In this document: in pieces, positions 36,825 to 47,000 of the stretch
Numbering within the stretch: the first letter of the stretch is position 1
Layout of the letters: every line of letters starts with the position of its first letter
DNA from: Chitinophagaceae bacterium
Lineage (GTDB): Bacteria; Bacteroidota; Bacteroidia; Chitinophagales; Chitinophagaceae
Assembly (NCBI GenBank): GCA_017307735.1
Contig: JAFKGR010000008.1
Coordinates: 62,001 to 126,000, forward strand
Length of the DNA: 64,000 bases
Direction: 5' to 3'
Translations under genes and position numbers: made by a program
The notes under the pieces: generated by a model
Seen by the model: the letters and a program-made list of their open reading frames with translations, nothing else
What the model was told of the DNA's origin: nothing
The model's database searches: none

Positions 36825-38993
36825 ATGAAAATTATGAAACAAATCTTTTTCTTTTGGTCATTAATGACCCTTAGCTTTATTGCATCAAGTCAACCCTGGC
36901 AATATCCGGCAACCAAAACGGTTGACAGCGCCGATACTTATTTTGGCGTCACCTATCCTGATCCTTACCGCTGGCTGGAAGATATGAAAGCCCCGGAAGT
37001 TACAGACTGGTTCAAAAAGCAAGCTGACTATACAGATGGTGTTCTGAATAATTTATCAGGCAGAAAAGAATTGCTAAACGAAATAAAAAAACTGGATAAA
37101 ATGCAGCCTCCCGAAATCGGCATAGAAAGAAATTATCAGGGAGGAAGATTGTTTTATACCAAGAGAATGCCTGGCGAACCAGTTGCCAAATTTTATTACC
37201 GGCAAGGCATAAACGGAAAGGAAATATTATTGTTTGATCCGACAACTTTTATATCCGGAAAGACCTTATCCATTCAGCGGACGATACCCAGTTACGATGG
37301 GAAAAAAGTATTGATTTCTTATACAGAATCAGGAGCTGAAGTAGGTTCCATCCGGATATTGGATGTGGAGAAAAAAACATTTCTTCCTGAAATAATCTTC
37401 CCGAGTTGGTTTGGTCCCCTCAGTTGGACTTTTGACAATAAAGCTTTTGCCTATTGTTGGCAACATACTGCAGATAATACAGACCCGACTTTTGAATTGA
37501 ATACAAAAACAAAACTGCATGTATTGGGTGATGATGTAAAAAATGACAAAGATTTTTTCAGCAATGAAAGTTATCCTGAACTCAACATACAACCCAATGA
37601 ATTACCCTTCGCTATGGTGACAACTGATTCCAGAAATTATATCTTCGGAAATGTAGCCAATGTCAGGCAGGAAAATAATTTGTTTTATGCTCCGATAAAT
37701 CAATTGAATGGGCGGATTGAATGGAAAGTGCTTTGTAAGCCGGAAGACCAGTTAATAAAAGAAATAGTTTTTAAAGATGATGACGCCTATGCTATCACTT
37801 ATAAAAATGCTTATAACTATCAATTAATACATACTACATTAAAAAATCCTGATTGGAGTAATGCCGAAATCATTATTCCTGAAAAAAGCGATCAAACACT
37901 TGAAAATATAATCCGCAGCAAAAACTATCTGATAGCAACCTATAGTGATGGCATTTATAATTATGTGTATAAATATGATTTCCGGACAAAGGAATTATCC
38001 CCCGTCAAGCTTCCATATCCGGGAACGGCGTTCGTTTTTTGTATGGATAATAAAACAGATAGTTGCAGCATCCTGATCACTTCATGGAATAAACCACCTA
38101 CAGAATTTGATGTGAATTTATCCACCAATAAATTTTCAGCCAGTTTGCTAAATAAACCGCCAAATTACCCGGCGAAATACACAAATATGGAAGTTAAGGA
38201 ATTGGAAATAAAAGGACATGACGAAGTGATGATTCCATTATCTATTCTCCATAAAAAGGGGTTAGCGCTGAATGGCCAAAACGTATGTATATTGGAGAGC
38301 TATGGAGCATACGGCATTAGCATGTCTCCTTATTTTGATCTGTTTTTTAGTTCAATGATTCAAAAAGGGGTTGTGGTGGCTATTCCGCATGTAAGGGGAG
38401 GTAGCGAAAAAGGACAGCAATGGTATAAAGGTGGTTTTAAAACTACGAAGCCCAATACCTGGAAGGATTTCAATAGTTGTGCCGAATATCTGATTTCAGA
38501 AGGTTATACTTCTGCAGGAAAAATCGGCGGTTCAGGAACAAGCGCCGGCGGAATTCTGATTAGCCGTGCCATTACAGAAAAACCAGAGTTGTATGGAGCG
38601 GCGGTCTGTAACGTGGGTATGGCGAATGCGATGAGAGCGGAATTTACACCCAATGGACCGGCCAACATACCCGAATTTGGTACAGTTGCGGACAGTATAG
38701 AATGCAGAGCACTATTTGAAATGGATGGCTTACAGCATGTGGTTAAAGGGACATTCTATCCCGCATTGCTTTCTGTGACAGGATGGAATGATCCAAGGGT
38801 TGTTCCCTGGCAGCCGGGAAAATTTGCAGCGGCTATTCAAAATGCAAACATATCCGGAAAGCCTGCATTGTTGAAAGTAAATTATAACAGTGGTCATTTT
38901 ACCGAGGACAGGAATGAAACCTATTCTAATTTTGCAGATCAATATGCCTTTCTCCTATGGCAGTGCGGCCATCCGGAGTTTCAGATGAAGTAA
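36825..38993 (+). CDS. Prolyl oligopeptidase (S9A), exported
   Basis: A 722-residue serine peptidase with a signal peptide (about residues 1-22). The N-terminal DPYRWLEDMKAPEV is diagnostic for S9A; residues about 70-420 form the seven-bladed propeller gate; the alpha/beta-hydrolase domain has Ser573 in G-T-S-A-G-G, a catalytic aspartate in GWNDPRV and a histidine in NSGHF. It cleaves after proline in short peptides. The nucleophile elbow is GTSAGG instead of the usual GGSNGG, which is a conservative change. Confidence 0.9.
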   Translation: MKIMKQIFFFWSLMTLSFIASSQPWQYPATKTVDSADTYFGVTYPDPYRWLEDMKAPEVTDWFKKQADYTDGVLNNLSGRKELLNEIKKLDKMQPPEIGIERNYQGGRLFYTKRMPGEPVAKFYYRQGINGKEILLFDPTTFISGKTLSIQRTIPSYDGKKVLISYTESGAEVGSIRILDVEKKTFLPEIIFPSWFGPLSWTFDNKAFAYCWQHTADNTDPTFELNTKTKLHVLGDDVKNDKDFFSNESYPELNIQPNELPFAMVTTDSRNYIFGNVANVRQENNLFYAPINQLNGRIEWKVLCKPEDQLIKEIVFKDDDAYAITYKNAYNYQLIHTTLKNPDWSNAEIIIPEKSDQTLENIIRSKNYLIATYSDGIYNYVYKYDFRTKELSPVKLPYPGTAFVFCMDNKTDSCSILITSWNKPPTEFDVNLSTNKFSASLLNKPPNYPAKYTNMEVKELEIKGHDEVMIPLSILHKKGLALNGQNVCILESYGAYGISMSPYFDLFFSSMIQKGVVVAIPHVRGGSEKGQQWYKGGFKTTKPNTWKDFNSCAEYLISEGYTSAGKIGGSGTSAGGILISRAITEKPELYGAAVCNVGMANAMRAEFTPNGPANIPEFGTVADSIECRALFEMDGLQHVVKGTFYPALLSVTGWNDPRVVPWQPGKFAAAIQNANISGKPALLKVNYNSGHFTEDRNETYSNFADQYAFLLWQCGHPEFQMK

Positions 38994-39253
38994 AATCCTA
39001 AAATAGAAATACTTAAATAATAATTATTACCAATCAGCAAAAAACTCAGCGATTCAAAAATTAAATTCATCAATGAGTCAGGGCACTTTCCATGGATAGA
39101 ACAGCCGGCGAAATTTTTTGAATTGTTGAGAAAATTCGTTTTTGAGGATTAGTGTATTCGGAAATCGTTTCAAGAATGGCTGAAAATTGTAATCTTTTAA
39201 AAAGCAAAATAACCAGTCATTAAGAATAACACAAACCGTCCGGCAATCCCTCA

Positions 39254-39261
39254 TACCTTTG
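39254..39261 (+). promoter_or_regulatory. -7 element four bases before a start codon (leaderless mRNA candidate)
   Basis: TACCTTTG matches TAnnTTTG exactly; only CACC separates it from the ATG at 39266, so transcription would start at or next to the start codon. There is no obvious -33 TTTG. Confidence 0.55.
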
Positions 39262-39265
39262 CACC

Positions 39266-39739
39266 ATGGCTGAAGATTTAAGTATAATCACCGGAAGCAA
39301 AACAGAGCAATACACCTCACTTATTCCGCAAATCAAAGGATTGTTAGAGGGAGAGCCAGACCTGGTAGCAAACCTTGCCAACATCACCGGCGCTTTGAAA
39401 GAACAATTCAACTGGCTGTGGGTGGGTTTTTATCTTGTCAAAAAAGATGAACTGGTGCTCGGGCCTTTTCAGGGGCCAATCGCCTGCACGCGCATCAAAA
39501 AAGGGAGAGGTGTATGTGGCACCGCGTGGGAAAAAGGAGAAACATTAATTGTTCCCGATGTTAACAAATTCGCAGGCCATATTTTTTGTAACAGCACTTC
39601 AAAATCGGAGATCGTCGTACCCATCAACAGAAATAATGTAGTTGTTGCGGTGCTGGATGTCGATAGCACTGAATACAACCATTTTGATGAGACAGACCGG
39701 CATTATCTGGAAGAAATAGTTAAACTGATTCAATTCTGA
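39266..39739 (+). CDS. Free methionine-(R)-sulfoxide reductase (GAF domain)
   Basis: A 157-residue GAF-domain protein of the fRMsr (YebR) type, reducing free methionine-R-sulfoxide. The three functional cysteines are present: C74 in GPIACTRI, C84 in GVCGTA and C108 in GHIFCNS. FNWLWVGFYLV and KSEIVVPI are family signatures. No internal methionine offers a later start in the first 150 residues, which supports the ATG at 39266 despite the -7 element just before it. Confidence 0.9.
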   Translation: MAEDLSIITGSKTEQYTSLIPQIKGLLEGEPDLVANLANITGALKEQFNWLWVGFYLVKKDELVLGPFQGPIACTRIKKGRGVCGTAWEKGETLIVPDVNKFAGHIFCNSTSKSEIVVPINRNNVVVAVLDVDSTEYNHFDETDRHYLEEIVKLIQF

Positions 39740-39861
39740 AAAGTTTGTCACTGGCCATTCTTATTTCGGATGAAAAAGGATAGAATCCGCAGTTTTTTTC
39801 ATTATGATTAATTGGCAGGTATACCCGGTGGAAATTTGAAACGGATGAACGGCAAACAGGA

Positions 39862-40464
39862 TTACCGGCAAGCAAATTTTATGGCGTAATTGCTCCAACT
39901 ATCAAAGATGTCTATTCGTAATGCAGTTTTATCCCTGATGGATATCCAGCTTACTTTGACGAAGGCGATATCTTTTTTTGGAATTTTTAATTCAAAATAA
40001 TAATATCCCATCAGCGGTTTATCATCACAGCTTTTCAGAAGCTTAGCCTTAAATGGTCTGTTGCCGAAAAGGCTATCAATAGTAAGTCTTGGATGTAAAT
40101 CCACAGATGCAGGGCTTATGATGCTAACCTTATCGTATCCCATCCTGGCTCCCTTCAACATGATAGTCCAATTATTTTCCTTTGCCAAAGAAGTAATTGT
40201 TTTTCCATTTAATTTGATATCGGCAGTTCCTGTCCGGAAAAAATTAATGGCAGTATCTTCACTCATTTCTATCCGGTCCGCCTTCCAGTTCACAGGAAAT
40301 GTTTTGGGACGGCCAACCGCCCAGTCTCCAACCTGCGTGTAACCGGTACTGTCATATAATAACTTTTTTACCAGGTCGTACAATTCTGTTTTTGGAGCCT
40401 GGGCTTGTACAATAAAGGATAGCATGCAAAAAAACAGGATCAGTGGGAATGATAATGTGCGCAT
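39862..40464 (-). CDS. Secreted hypothetical protein
   Basis: A 200-residue protein with a signal peptide (FPLILFFCMLSFIVQAQA). The mature part is mostly beta-type (TADIKLNGKTITS, GYYYFELKIPKKDIAFVKVSW). No family or catalytic motif recognised. It converges on the fRMsr gene. A 7-bp inverted repeat ATATTGC/GCAATAT (40463-40469 and 40493-40499) lies over its start. Confidence 0.6.
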   Translation of the reverse strand: MRTLSFPLILFFCMLSFIVQAQAPKTELYDLVKKLLYDSTGYTQVGDWAVGRPKTFPVNWKADRIEMSEDTAINFFRTGTADIKLNGKTITSLAKENNWTIMLKGARMGYDKVSIISPASVDLHPRLTIDSLFGNRPFKAKLLKSCDDKPLMGYYYFELKIPKKDIAFVKVSWISIRDKTALRIDIFDSWSNYAIKFACR

Positions 40465-40801
40465 ATTGCTTAGAATTTAAAATAAATAATTCGCAATATT
40501 TCACAAGATGGTTGGAACCGCATATAAATTTAATTAGAAATTCGATCAAAGAGATATTTAAATAAAAAAAATGTTTGGAAACCGTCCTTTTCAATTACCT
40601 GAAAAAGGAGTTAATATCTTACATCCATCCAATCTTTCAATATAGATATTTGCAGTTTGGGTTGTAAAATTCAGCCTCAATAAGAATCTTAGTAAAGAGA
40701 CAAAATATTCTTCCGATTGTAAATAATACTCGCTAACTTTTCATAATCTTTCGAGAAACTGACATGAGGTGAAATTTTATTAAACTAAAACTTCGACCTG
40801 A
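40465..40801. other. Intergenic region between divergent genes
   Basis: 337 AT-rich bases between the secreted protein and the AraC regulator gene. Apart from the inverted repeat at the left edge I see no clean TAnnTTTG element and no coding remnant. Confidence 0.35.
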
Positions 40802-41674
40802 ATGCTGATCAGAGATTTTTTACCTGAAAAAGAATTTTCCGAATACGTTCGGTGCGTGAGAATCGTACACATGAAGCCCACACAGGATGTTTCGGACTTT
40901 TCAAAATATTATGTTCCCAAACCTGAGATGGTACTGCATGCCATTTTAAAAGGAGTTCAAAAAATTTGTATGACGACCACACCCGCGGAGGAATTTGAAT
41001 TTAGTTGCTTTTTGTCGGGACAACAAACCAATCCCTTTATTTTAAAAAACAAAGGAGAATTATTGAATGTCCAGATAGTTTTTAATCCGACTGCCTTCTT
41101 TAAAATTACCGGTATCCCTTCCTCTGAAATGGCAAATAAATTTTTGGATGCGCCTTCAATTTTTGGCGACAAAATATTTTCTTATCATGAGCAATTGCAA
41201 CATGCAGGTTCTTATGACGAGATGATTCGTGGAGTCGAAAAGTTTATGGAAAGTATTCTGAAAAATGTGATAACTAAAAAAGCAAGGATTGACCATCTGT
41301 TTTATCTGGATGCCAATTCGGATAACCTTTGTTTTATCAAAAAACTTGCGAAAGAGGCTTTTCTGAGTAATAAACAATTTGAACGGATTTTCTATGAACA
41401 GGTGGGAATAAACCCCAAAATGTATTTTAAAATCGTTCGATTTTTTAAGGCGTATAATATCAAAAATGCCAGGCCTGATTGGGATTGGCTGCGTATTGCG
41501 GCCGAATGCAACTATCACGATTATCAGCATTTATCCAAAGATTATTTGCAATTTACCGGCTTCACTCCCACACAGTTTCACCGGCAAATCGAATCGGTCT
41601 CTCCTGAGAGGCAGCTCGGTATTGCAAATGAAATTTATCAACAACGTTTTTGCCAAAAGATGGAGAATCAGTGA
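40802..41674 (+). CDS. AraC family transcriptional regulator, 3' end altered
   Basis: A 290-residue regulator with an N-terminal DUF6597-like sensing domain (about 1-150) and a C-terminal AraC DNA-binding domain: two helix-turn-helix units, LAKEAFLSNKQFERIFYEQVGINPKMYFK and AAECNYHDYQHLSKDY with FTGFTPTQF. The last dozen or so codons overlap, in another frame, the start of a decayed hydrolase gene, so the natural C-terminal tail may have been replaced. The DNA-binding domain is complete, so it may still work. Confidence 0.82.
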   Translation: MLIRDFLPEKEFSEYVRCVRIVHMKPTQDVSDFSKYYVPKPEMVLHAILKGVQKICMTTTPAEEFEFSCFLSGQQTNPFILKNKGELLNVQIVFNPTAFFKITGIPSSEMANKFLDAPSIFGDKIFSYHEQLQHAGSYDEMIRGVEKFMESILKNVITKKARIDHLFYLDANSDNLCFIKKLAKEAFLSNKQFERIFYEQVGINPKMYFKIVRFFKAYNIKNARPDWDWLRIAAECNYHDYQHLSKDYLQFTGFTPTQFHRQIESVSPERQLGIANEIYQQRFCQKMENQ

Positions 41675-42074
41675 GCATACTGGCGGCTCTGATTGAATCT
41701 GTATTACCAAAAGACAGCAATAGGATTTCAATCAGTGACGGATTGATATTAAATGACAAAAAAATGCGGCAACATTTAATAATGATATGGCCGATATCTT
41801 GTTCTATCATGATTGCAGCCCGGAAGATAAAGACCTTGCACACAAAAATTTGTGCCCGCAGTCATTGGCTGTTCTGGGTACTCAGGTTCATGTGACTGAT
41901 GAAGTATATGGGAAAATACCGAAGTATTATATTTTATGCACAGAAAGCAAAGACCTTGATAAATCCATTTTGCCAATCCGGGTCAAATGTGATATAGTCA
42001 TGGAAATTAAATCGAGCCACTCACCATTTTTTTCTCATCCTGAAGAACTGGTAAATGTTTTATCTGAAATATAA
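41635..42074 (+). pseudogene. Alpha/beta hydrolase remnant (truncated and frameshifted)
   Basis: From about 41635 one frame gives FLPKDGESVSILAALI then LPKDSNRISISDGLILND up to a run of seven A (41758-41764), after which the match continues in another frame as NAATFNNDMADILFY, CSPEDKDLAHKNLCPQSLA, VHVTDEVYGKIPKYYI, SSHSPFFSHPEEL. This is the C-terminal 60% of a salicylate-esterase-like hydrolase that ends with the catalytic histidine region (SSHSPFF). The N-terminal part with the nucleophile serine is gone; the break point lies in the AraC gene's 3' end. Confidence 0.85.
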
Positions 42075-42671
42075 TGGGTGAATAAATTGCACCGCAACTT
42101 TTTTGTGTGTTGAAAGTGGTGATATTTCGAGTTAGTTCATCAATTAAATAAAAATTTCAAATTCATCAGAACTATTTCCCCGATGGCAATGTTTTTGTAT
42201 TTCGCCAAAAAAATTAAAAACAGGGACGCCTGCTCAGGAGGAACGCCCGTTTGTATAAACCTGCTTCCTTGTATAATCTGCTCCTGCTAATTTTACACCT
42301 GATTAATTCCGCTTTTCCGAGCGACTCCTTCTGCCCGACCTTTTGCCGAAGGAATAATTTGGAAATATTGAAAAGTCTCCAGCCAAAAAATCCTTCTCCT
42401 GAAAATCCCGCTTAGGTAGTTCAAAGTTTAATACCGCAATTCTGTGTTCAAAAATGGAATTGCTGTCAGGTTAAATATCCGGTCAATGAATCTTCTTATT
42501 GATGGTAATATTTCCTGCAGTAAACCAACATTGAAAATATGATTTTGCTATGAGTATTACGGCATGTCATATTTTCTTCATGTCCTTCTTATGAACATGA
42601 AAGATGCGAGTGAATAAAATCCGAATCCCACCAAATTATCAGTGATTTAATTCACCCTTAAATATTATATT
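42075..42671. other. Intergenic region with one candidate mini-ORF
   Basis: 597 bases between the hydrolase remnant and the second YWKNG lipoprotein. It contains the Cys-rich frame at 42183-42290 described separately and a short dyad TTCATGT/ACATGAA around 42585. No RNA gene or strong promoter was recognised. Confidence 0.4.
42183..42290 (+). CDS. Candidate Cys-rich micropeptide
   Basis: A 35-residue frame starting at ATG 42183 (or 42189): a hydrophobic/basic N-terminus MFLYFAKKIKNR and a Cys-dense end, DACSGGTPVCINLL then PCIICSC, with five cysteines in the last 20 residues and a double glycine in front of TPVC. No ribosome binding site and no modification or export genes are nearby. It may be a chance frame. 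Confidence 0.2.
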   Translation: MAMFLYFAKKIKNRDACSGGTPVCINLLPCIICSC

Positions 42672-43748
42672 ATGAAACAGAAAATTAATTTTAAATCAGC
42701 AGTAGTATTCCTGCTGTTTTTTATCTGCGCTTGTTCCAAAAATGAAGAGAAGTATAATCCCCCGGTGCCCCCTGCTTCGGAAGTCCATGGGCAAAATTCC
42801 AATGGTATTTATATGTCAGGGGTATCATTTAATGCAAATGTGGGTGGTACTTCCTATTGGAAAAATGGTGTACAGATAAAACTGAGTGAAATAGCAAAGT
42901 CCGCATTTTCTTCTTCTGTCTATCTGGAAAATGGTGATTTATACATTGGAGGGGCAGAACTTTATCCGGGCAAAGATTTCACCGCTGTGTATTGGAAAAA
43001 TGGAGAAGCTGATTATTTGACCGATGGTTCGAATCCGGCATTTGTAACAGATATTGTTGCGGATAAAGGAATAGCCTATGTTGCAGGGTATGAACGCATT
43101 GGTAACTTCAATGTCGCAAAATACTGGAAAAACGGATCTCAACGTGTTCTTTCAAATGGAACCAGAGATGCCTATGCCAATGCAATCGCAGTTAACGGTG
43201 TTAATGTTTATGTTGCGGGTACCGAAGTTTACCCTACGGGAAGTGTGGCAAAGATTTGGAAAGACGGTTATGCAATTGATTTGACAAGTGAAGGGCAAAA
43301 TGGAGTGGCCACTGGGATTTTTGTCAATGGCAAAGATGTTTATGCATCCGGCTGGTATGAGGAAGGGAAAGTAAAAATTCCTTTTTTTTGGAAAAATGGC
43401 CAGCTTCTGAGGTTGTTTAGCAAGGCCGAGAATGCGGTCACTTCCAAAATATTTGTTTCAGGCAATGATGTGTATGTTTTGGGCAACGAAACGATTTATG
43501 ATCCTGTAACTTCTCATCCTGTTAGTACGGGTGTGTATTGGAAAAATGGGAATGAAATATTACTGACGAATGATAAGGAAGGCTCACAGGCCAATTCCCT
43601 TTTTGTGTCAGGAACAGATGTTTATGTGGTGGGATTCAGAGGGTCTTTTGACAAGATTAAGCATGGCTATTGGATTAACGGGGATTTTGTTCCGCTTTAT
43701 GATTCCATGAATTGTACAGGCCTGGATGATATTTTTATTGTAAAATGA
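42672..43748 (+). CDS. Lipoprotein with seven YWKNG repeats, paralogue
   Basis: A 358-residue lipoprotein (lipobox ICAC, Cys21) built like the one at 34572-35630. The seven turns read SYWKNG, VYWKNG, KYWKNG, KIWKDG, FFWKNG, VYWKNG and GYWING, with strands such as LYIGGAE, AYVAGYE, VYVAGTE and VYASGWY between them. Turn four is KIWK-x-G in both proteins, so they derive from one ancestor with fixed blade order rather than from recent blade shuffling. Function unknown; a predicted extracellular or periplasmic propeller. Confidence 0.75.
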   Translation: MKQKINFKSAVVFLLFFICACSKNEEKYNPPVPPASEVHGQNSNGIYMSGVSFNANVGGTSYWKNGVQIKLSEIAKSAFSSSVYLENGDLYIGGAELYPGKDFTAVYWKNGEADYLTDGSNPAFVTDIVADKGIAYVAGYERIGNFNVAKYWKNGSQRVLSNGTRDAYANAIAVNGVNVYVAGTEVYPTGSVAKIWKDGYAIDLTSEGQNGVATGIFVNGKDVYASGWYEEGKVKIPFFWKNGQLLRLFSKAENAVTSKIFVSGNDVYVLGNETIYDPVTSHPVSTGVYWKNGNEILLTNDKEGSQANSLFVSGTDVYVVGFRGSFDKIKHGYWINGDFVPLYDSMNCTGLDDIFIVK

Positions 43749-44021
43749 TTCGTTTCGTGAGGAATAAAATAGCTTCTGTTCCGATTTTTAATTTGGGATC
43801 ATTCAATAATAGTTGCAAATTAATTTGAAAGAAAAATTTAATCCTTCAGGAGGAATAAGTTTTTCTTTCATTTTTTTCGGTTTTAAAAAGACTGACAATA
43901 ATTATTGACAGGCACAGAGTTTCATCAGGGCTTTGATTTTTAAATATTGGAAAATGTAAAACTCAAAATAGGGTGAAAAAACCCTGGCTATAAGCGAATT
44001 TACAGAGGATCTTGTCTTAAA

Positions 44022-44040
44022 TTGGTAAGCCAAATACCAA
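44022..44040. promoter_or_regulatory. Dyad just upstream of the sensor kinase start
   Basis: TTGGTA-agccaaa-TACCAA is a perfect 6-bp dyad ending seven bases before the ATG at 44047. It may be an operator for autoregulation or a leader hairpin near the start. Confidence 0.4.
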
Positions 44041-44046
44041 CGGGAT

Positions 44047-47000
44047 ATGAGATTTGCTCTCTCAATAATCTGTCTTGGTTTTTTTGTGAATACCTATTCA
44101 CAATTGGGTCAACAATTGCATTATCGATTCCAACATTTGAACCGCAACAACGGATTGGCCGGTGAGAGCATTATTGGTATGGCCCAGGATGATAAAGGAT
44201 TTATGTGGATGATTTCATTTTACGACGGCATTCAGCGATATGACGGTGTGCGATTTCAGGATTTTAGCGACAAATTTGAGGGAGTCGGGAAAGATGGTAT
44301 CGTGTTCGAAGCGTTAAGGTCGGTAAATGGCAGGTTGTATATAAGGTCTAACGGTGATGATTATACCTTAAATTCCTTTAGAACCAGATTTATTAAAAGT
44401 GAATTACCAGATCAATCAAAACCGGGCCTTGTTTTTTGGGATGAGAAGGGGATGAAGTGGGAGCTTTTTGCTGACCGGCTGATTTGCTACACAAATAAAA
44501 ATTCCGGAGAGAAACCCACGGAACTCAGGTTATATGAAGGTCTCAAAGGTGTAAGTTCGAATTTAATCTTTGATTCTGTAAGGCAACAATACTGGTATTG
44601 TGAAACTGATGCTATCAGATTATTCGATTTGAAATCGGGAAAAGCATATTCTTCCACAGGGCAATTCAGGCACACTCTGTTTCAATTTCTGCGAAAAAGA
44701 AATAAATATATCTATTCGGCTATGGTGCTGGACAAAGATCTTAATTTATGGATAGCGCGTTGGGGAGGTTTGTTCAGGTACAATTTGAAAACAGAAGAAA
44801 TAAAAGAGTACGTTTTTCCCGATTCTTCTAAAAGTCTGCACCTGAATCAGAAGGATGTGTCTCCCTTCCAGGTCAATTCTTTTTTTCTGGATCACTACGG
44901 GCAATTGTGGCTTGCGACGTATGGAAAGGGCTTGTTGAAATACAATAAAAAGAAGGATGCTTTTGATTATGTTCTTTCTTCAAGAGAAGATCCTTTTTCT
45001 ATCAGATACAATTTTGAAATTTTTTCATTGTACCAGGATGATCAGGATAATATCTGGGTAGGCACTGACAATGGAATCAGTATTTTTAATCCATACCACG
45101 ATTTTTTTAGAACAATTGCGCATGATCCGGCAAATCCGAACTCATTGCCGCGGTCCGAAATTCAGGTGTTGTTGCAGGTGAAGAATGGTGATATCTGGAT
45201 TGGTACATGGGGAGGCGGGATAACTGTTTTTGACAGTGCATTCAATTTCAAGTCACACTTGTTATTTGCAGAAATAAGTGCAAATTTGGTATGGGGCCTC
45301 ATTGAGGATACTAAAAGCAATGTTTGGGTTACCAGTCAGGCCGGATTGATAAACAGGATCAATCCAATTACGAAAGCCATAGACAGTACTTTTTTTCTGG
45401 GGAGCAGCAGGTCCACAATCAGAAGTGTATTGAAAGATGCATCCGGAAATATTTTTTTTGGATTGCACAATGGAAAAGTGATTAAGTTGCTGGCATCACA
45501 AAACAAAATCGCAGAGCTTAATTATCAGAAATCCGTAAACGTAACAAAACCCATTATCAATTTGTTTACCGATGAAAAGCAAAATATCTGGGCTTCCAAT
45601 CTTCGCGGGATTTACAAATTGGATACCGAAAAAATGATTTTTACAGATTCCTTCTTTACCTCTCCCGAAAGAAAATTCAGTACAATGGGATTGGTGAGCA
45701 GCAGATTTAATGACAGCTCCATTCTGTTAAGCAATTTAAATGGTGGAGGTGGCTACTTTAATGCCGAAACAAAAACATTCCGGCCGTGGAATTTTCGCGA
45801 TAAACTGCAAGCTGCCCGGATTTCAGCAATCAAAACAGACCACAATGGAAATATATGGTTCACGTCAGGTTTTGGAATTTATTATTTCGCAGCAGGAAGA
45901 GAAAGAGAAGTAAATAGCATAGCAATTCCCGAAGGCATGCTACATTCCTCATTCATGCCCACTCCGATTATCTCATTGAAAGATGGCAATTGGGCCACTG
46001 CTACCTCTATGGAGTATGTTATTTTCAAGCCGGAAAACCTGATAAAGAAAAATATAAAAAACAAACCGGTTACTATTTCAGGTTTAAAAATTTTTGAAAA
46101 CCAATTCCTGATTGATTCATTTCTCATCAAAGGCCTGCCCGTCGTACTCAATCACAATCAGAATTTTATTAGCATAGAATTTTCCCCGCTGACTTATAAT
46201 GCTGTCAACACTACCAAATATGCTTATAAACTTTCTGGCATCGACGAAAACTGGGTAATGGCCGATGGTTCATTATCCGCAGAATACACTAACCTGAAAC
46301 CTGGTGAATACACCTTTTCTGTAAGGCCTGATGGAAGTCTCGATGAAGACGCTATAAAAACTTTCAGATTTATTATCACTCCTCCTTTATGGAAAACCTG
46401 GTGGTTTTACTCCTTTCTGATACTTTCCGGATTGGTTATAACGGTAATGGGTATCCGAAGGAGAATTAAAACGATTCGAATAGAAGCCAATCTGAACCAA
46501 AAAGTTCTTGAAACAGAAATGGCTGCATTACGTGCACAAATGAATCCTCATTTTATTTTCAATTGCCTCAGTGCGATTGATAACCTGATTCAAAATGATG
46601 AAAGAGACAGGGCTACCAGTTATCTGGCCAGGTTTGCCCGCCTGATCAGGAATGTGCTGGAAAGCTCTAAGAATAATGTAATTCCTTTCTACAAAGATTT
46701 TGAAACCATTCAGTTGTTTATCGATTTGGAGAGATTCAGAAGCAATGGAAAATTCAGCTACCAGTTACAGGCAGATCAGGAACTGTTGAATGGAGATTAT
46801 AAAGTGCCCCCCATGCTTGTGCAGCCGTTTATTGAAAATGCAATTCATCATGGATTATTCAATAAGGAAGAAGGGGATAAACATCTCAGGGTTGATGCAA
46901 AACTCGATAAGGATTTTATTGTTTATACAATATCTGACAATGGTGTCGGGAGAAAAAAGGCGGAAGAACTGAAAAATATAAACCGGCCGGCACACATGTC

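Noticed and set aside
40061..40342. Frame antisense to the secreted hypothetical protein gene
   Set aside because: The minus-strand gene has a good signal peptide and length; the plus frame has none.
42210..42250. GGACGCC...GGCGT-like pairing around the Cys-rich frame as a hairpin terminator
   Set aside because: Pairing is broken and no T-run follows.
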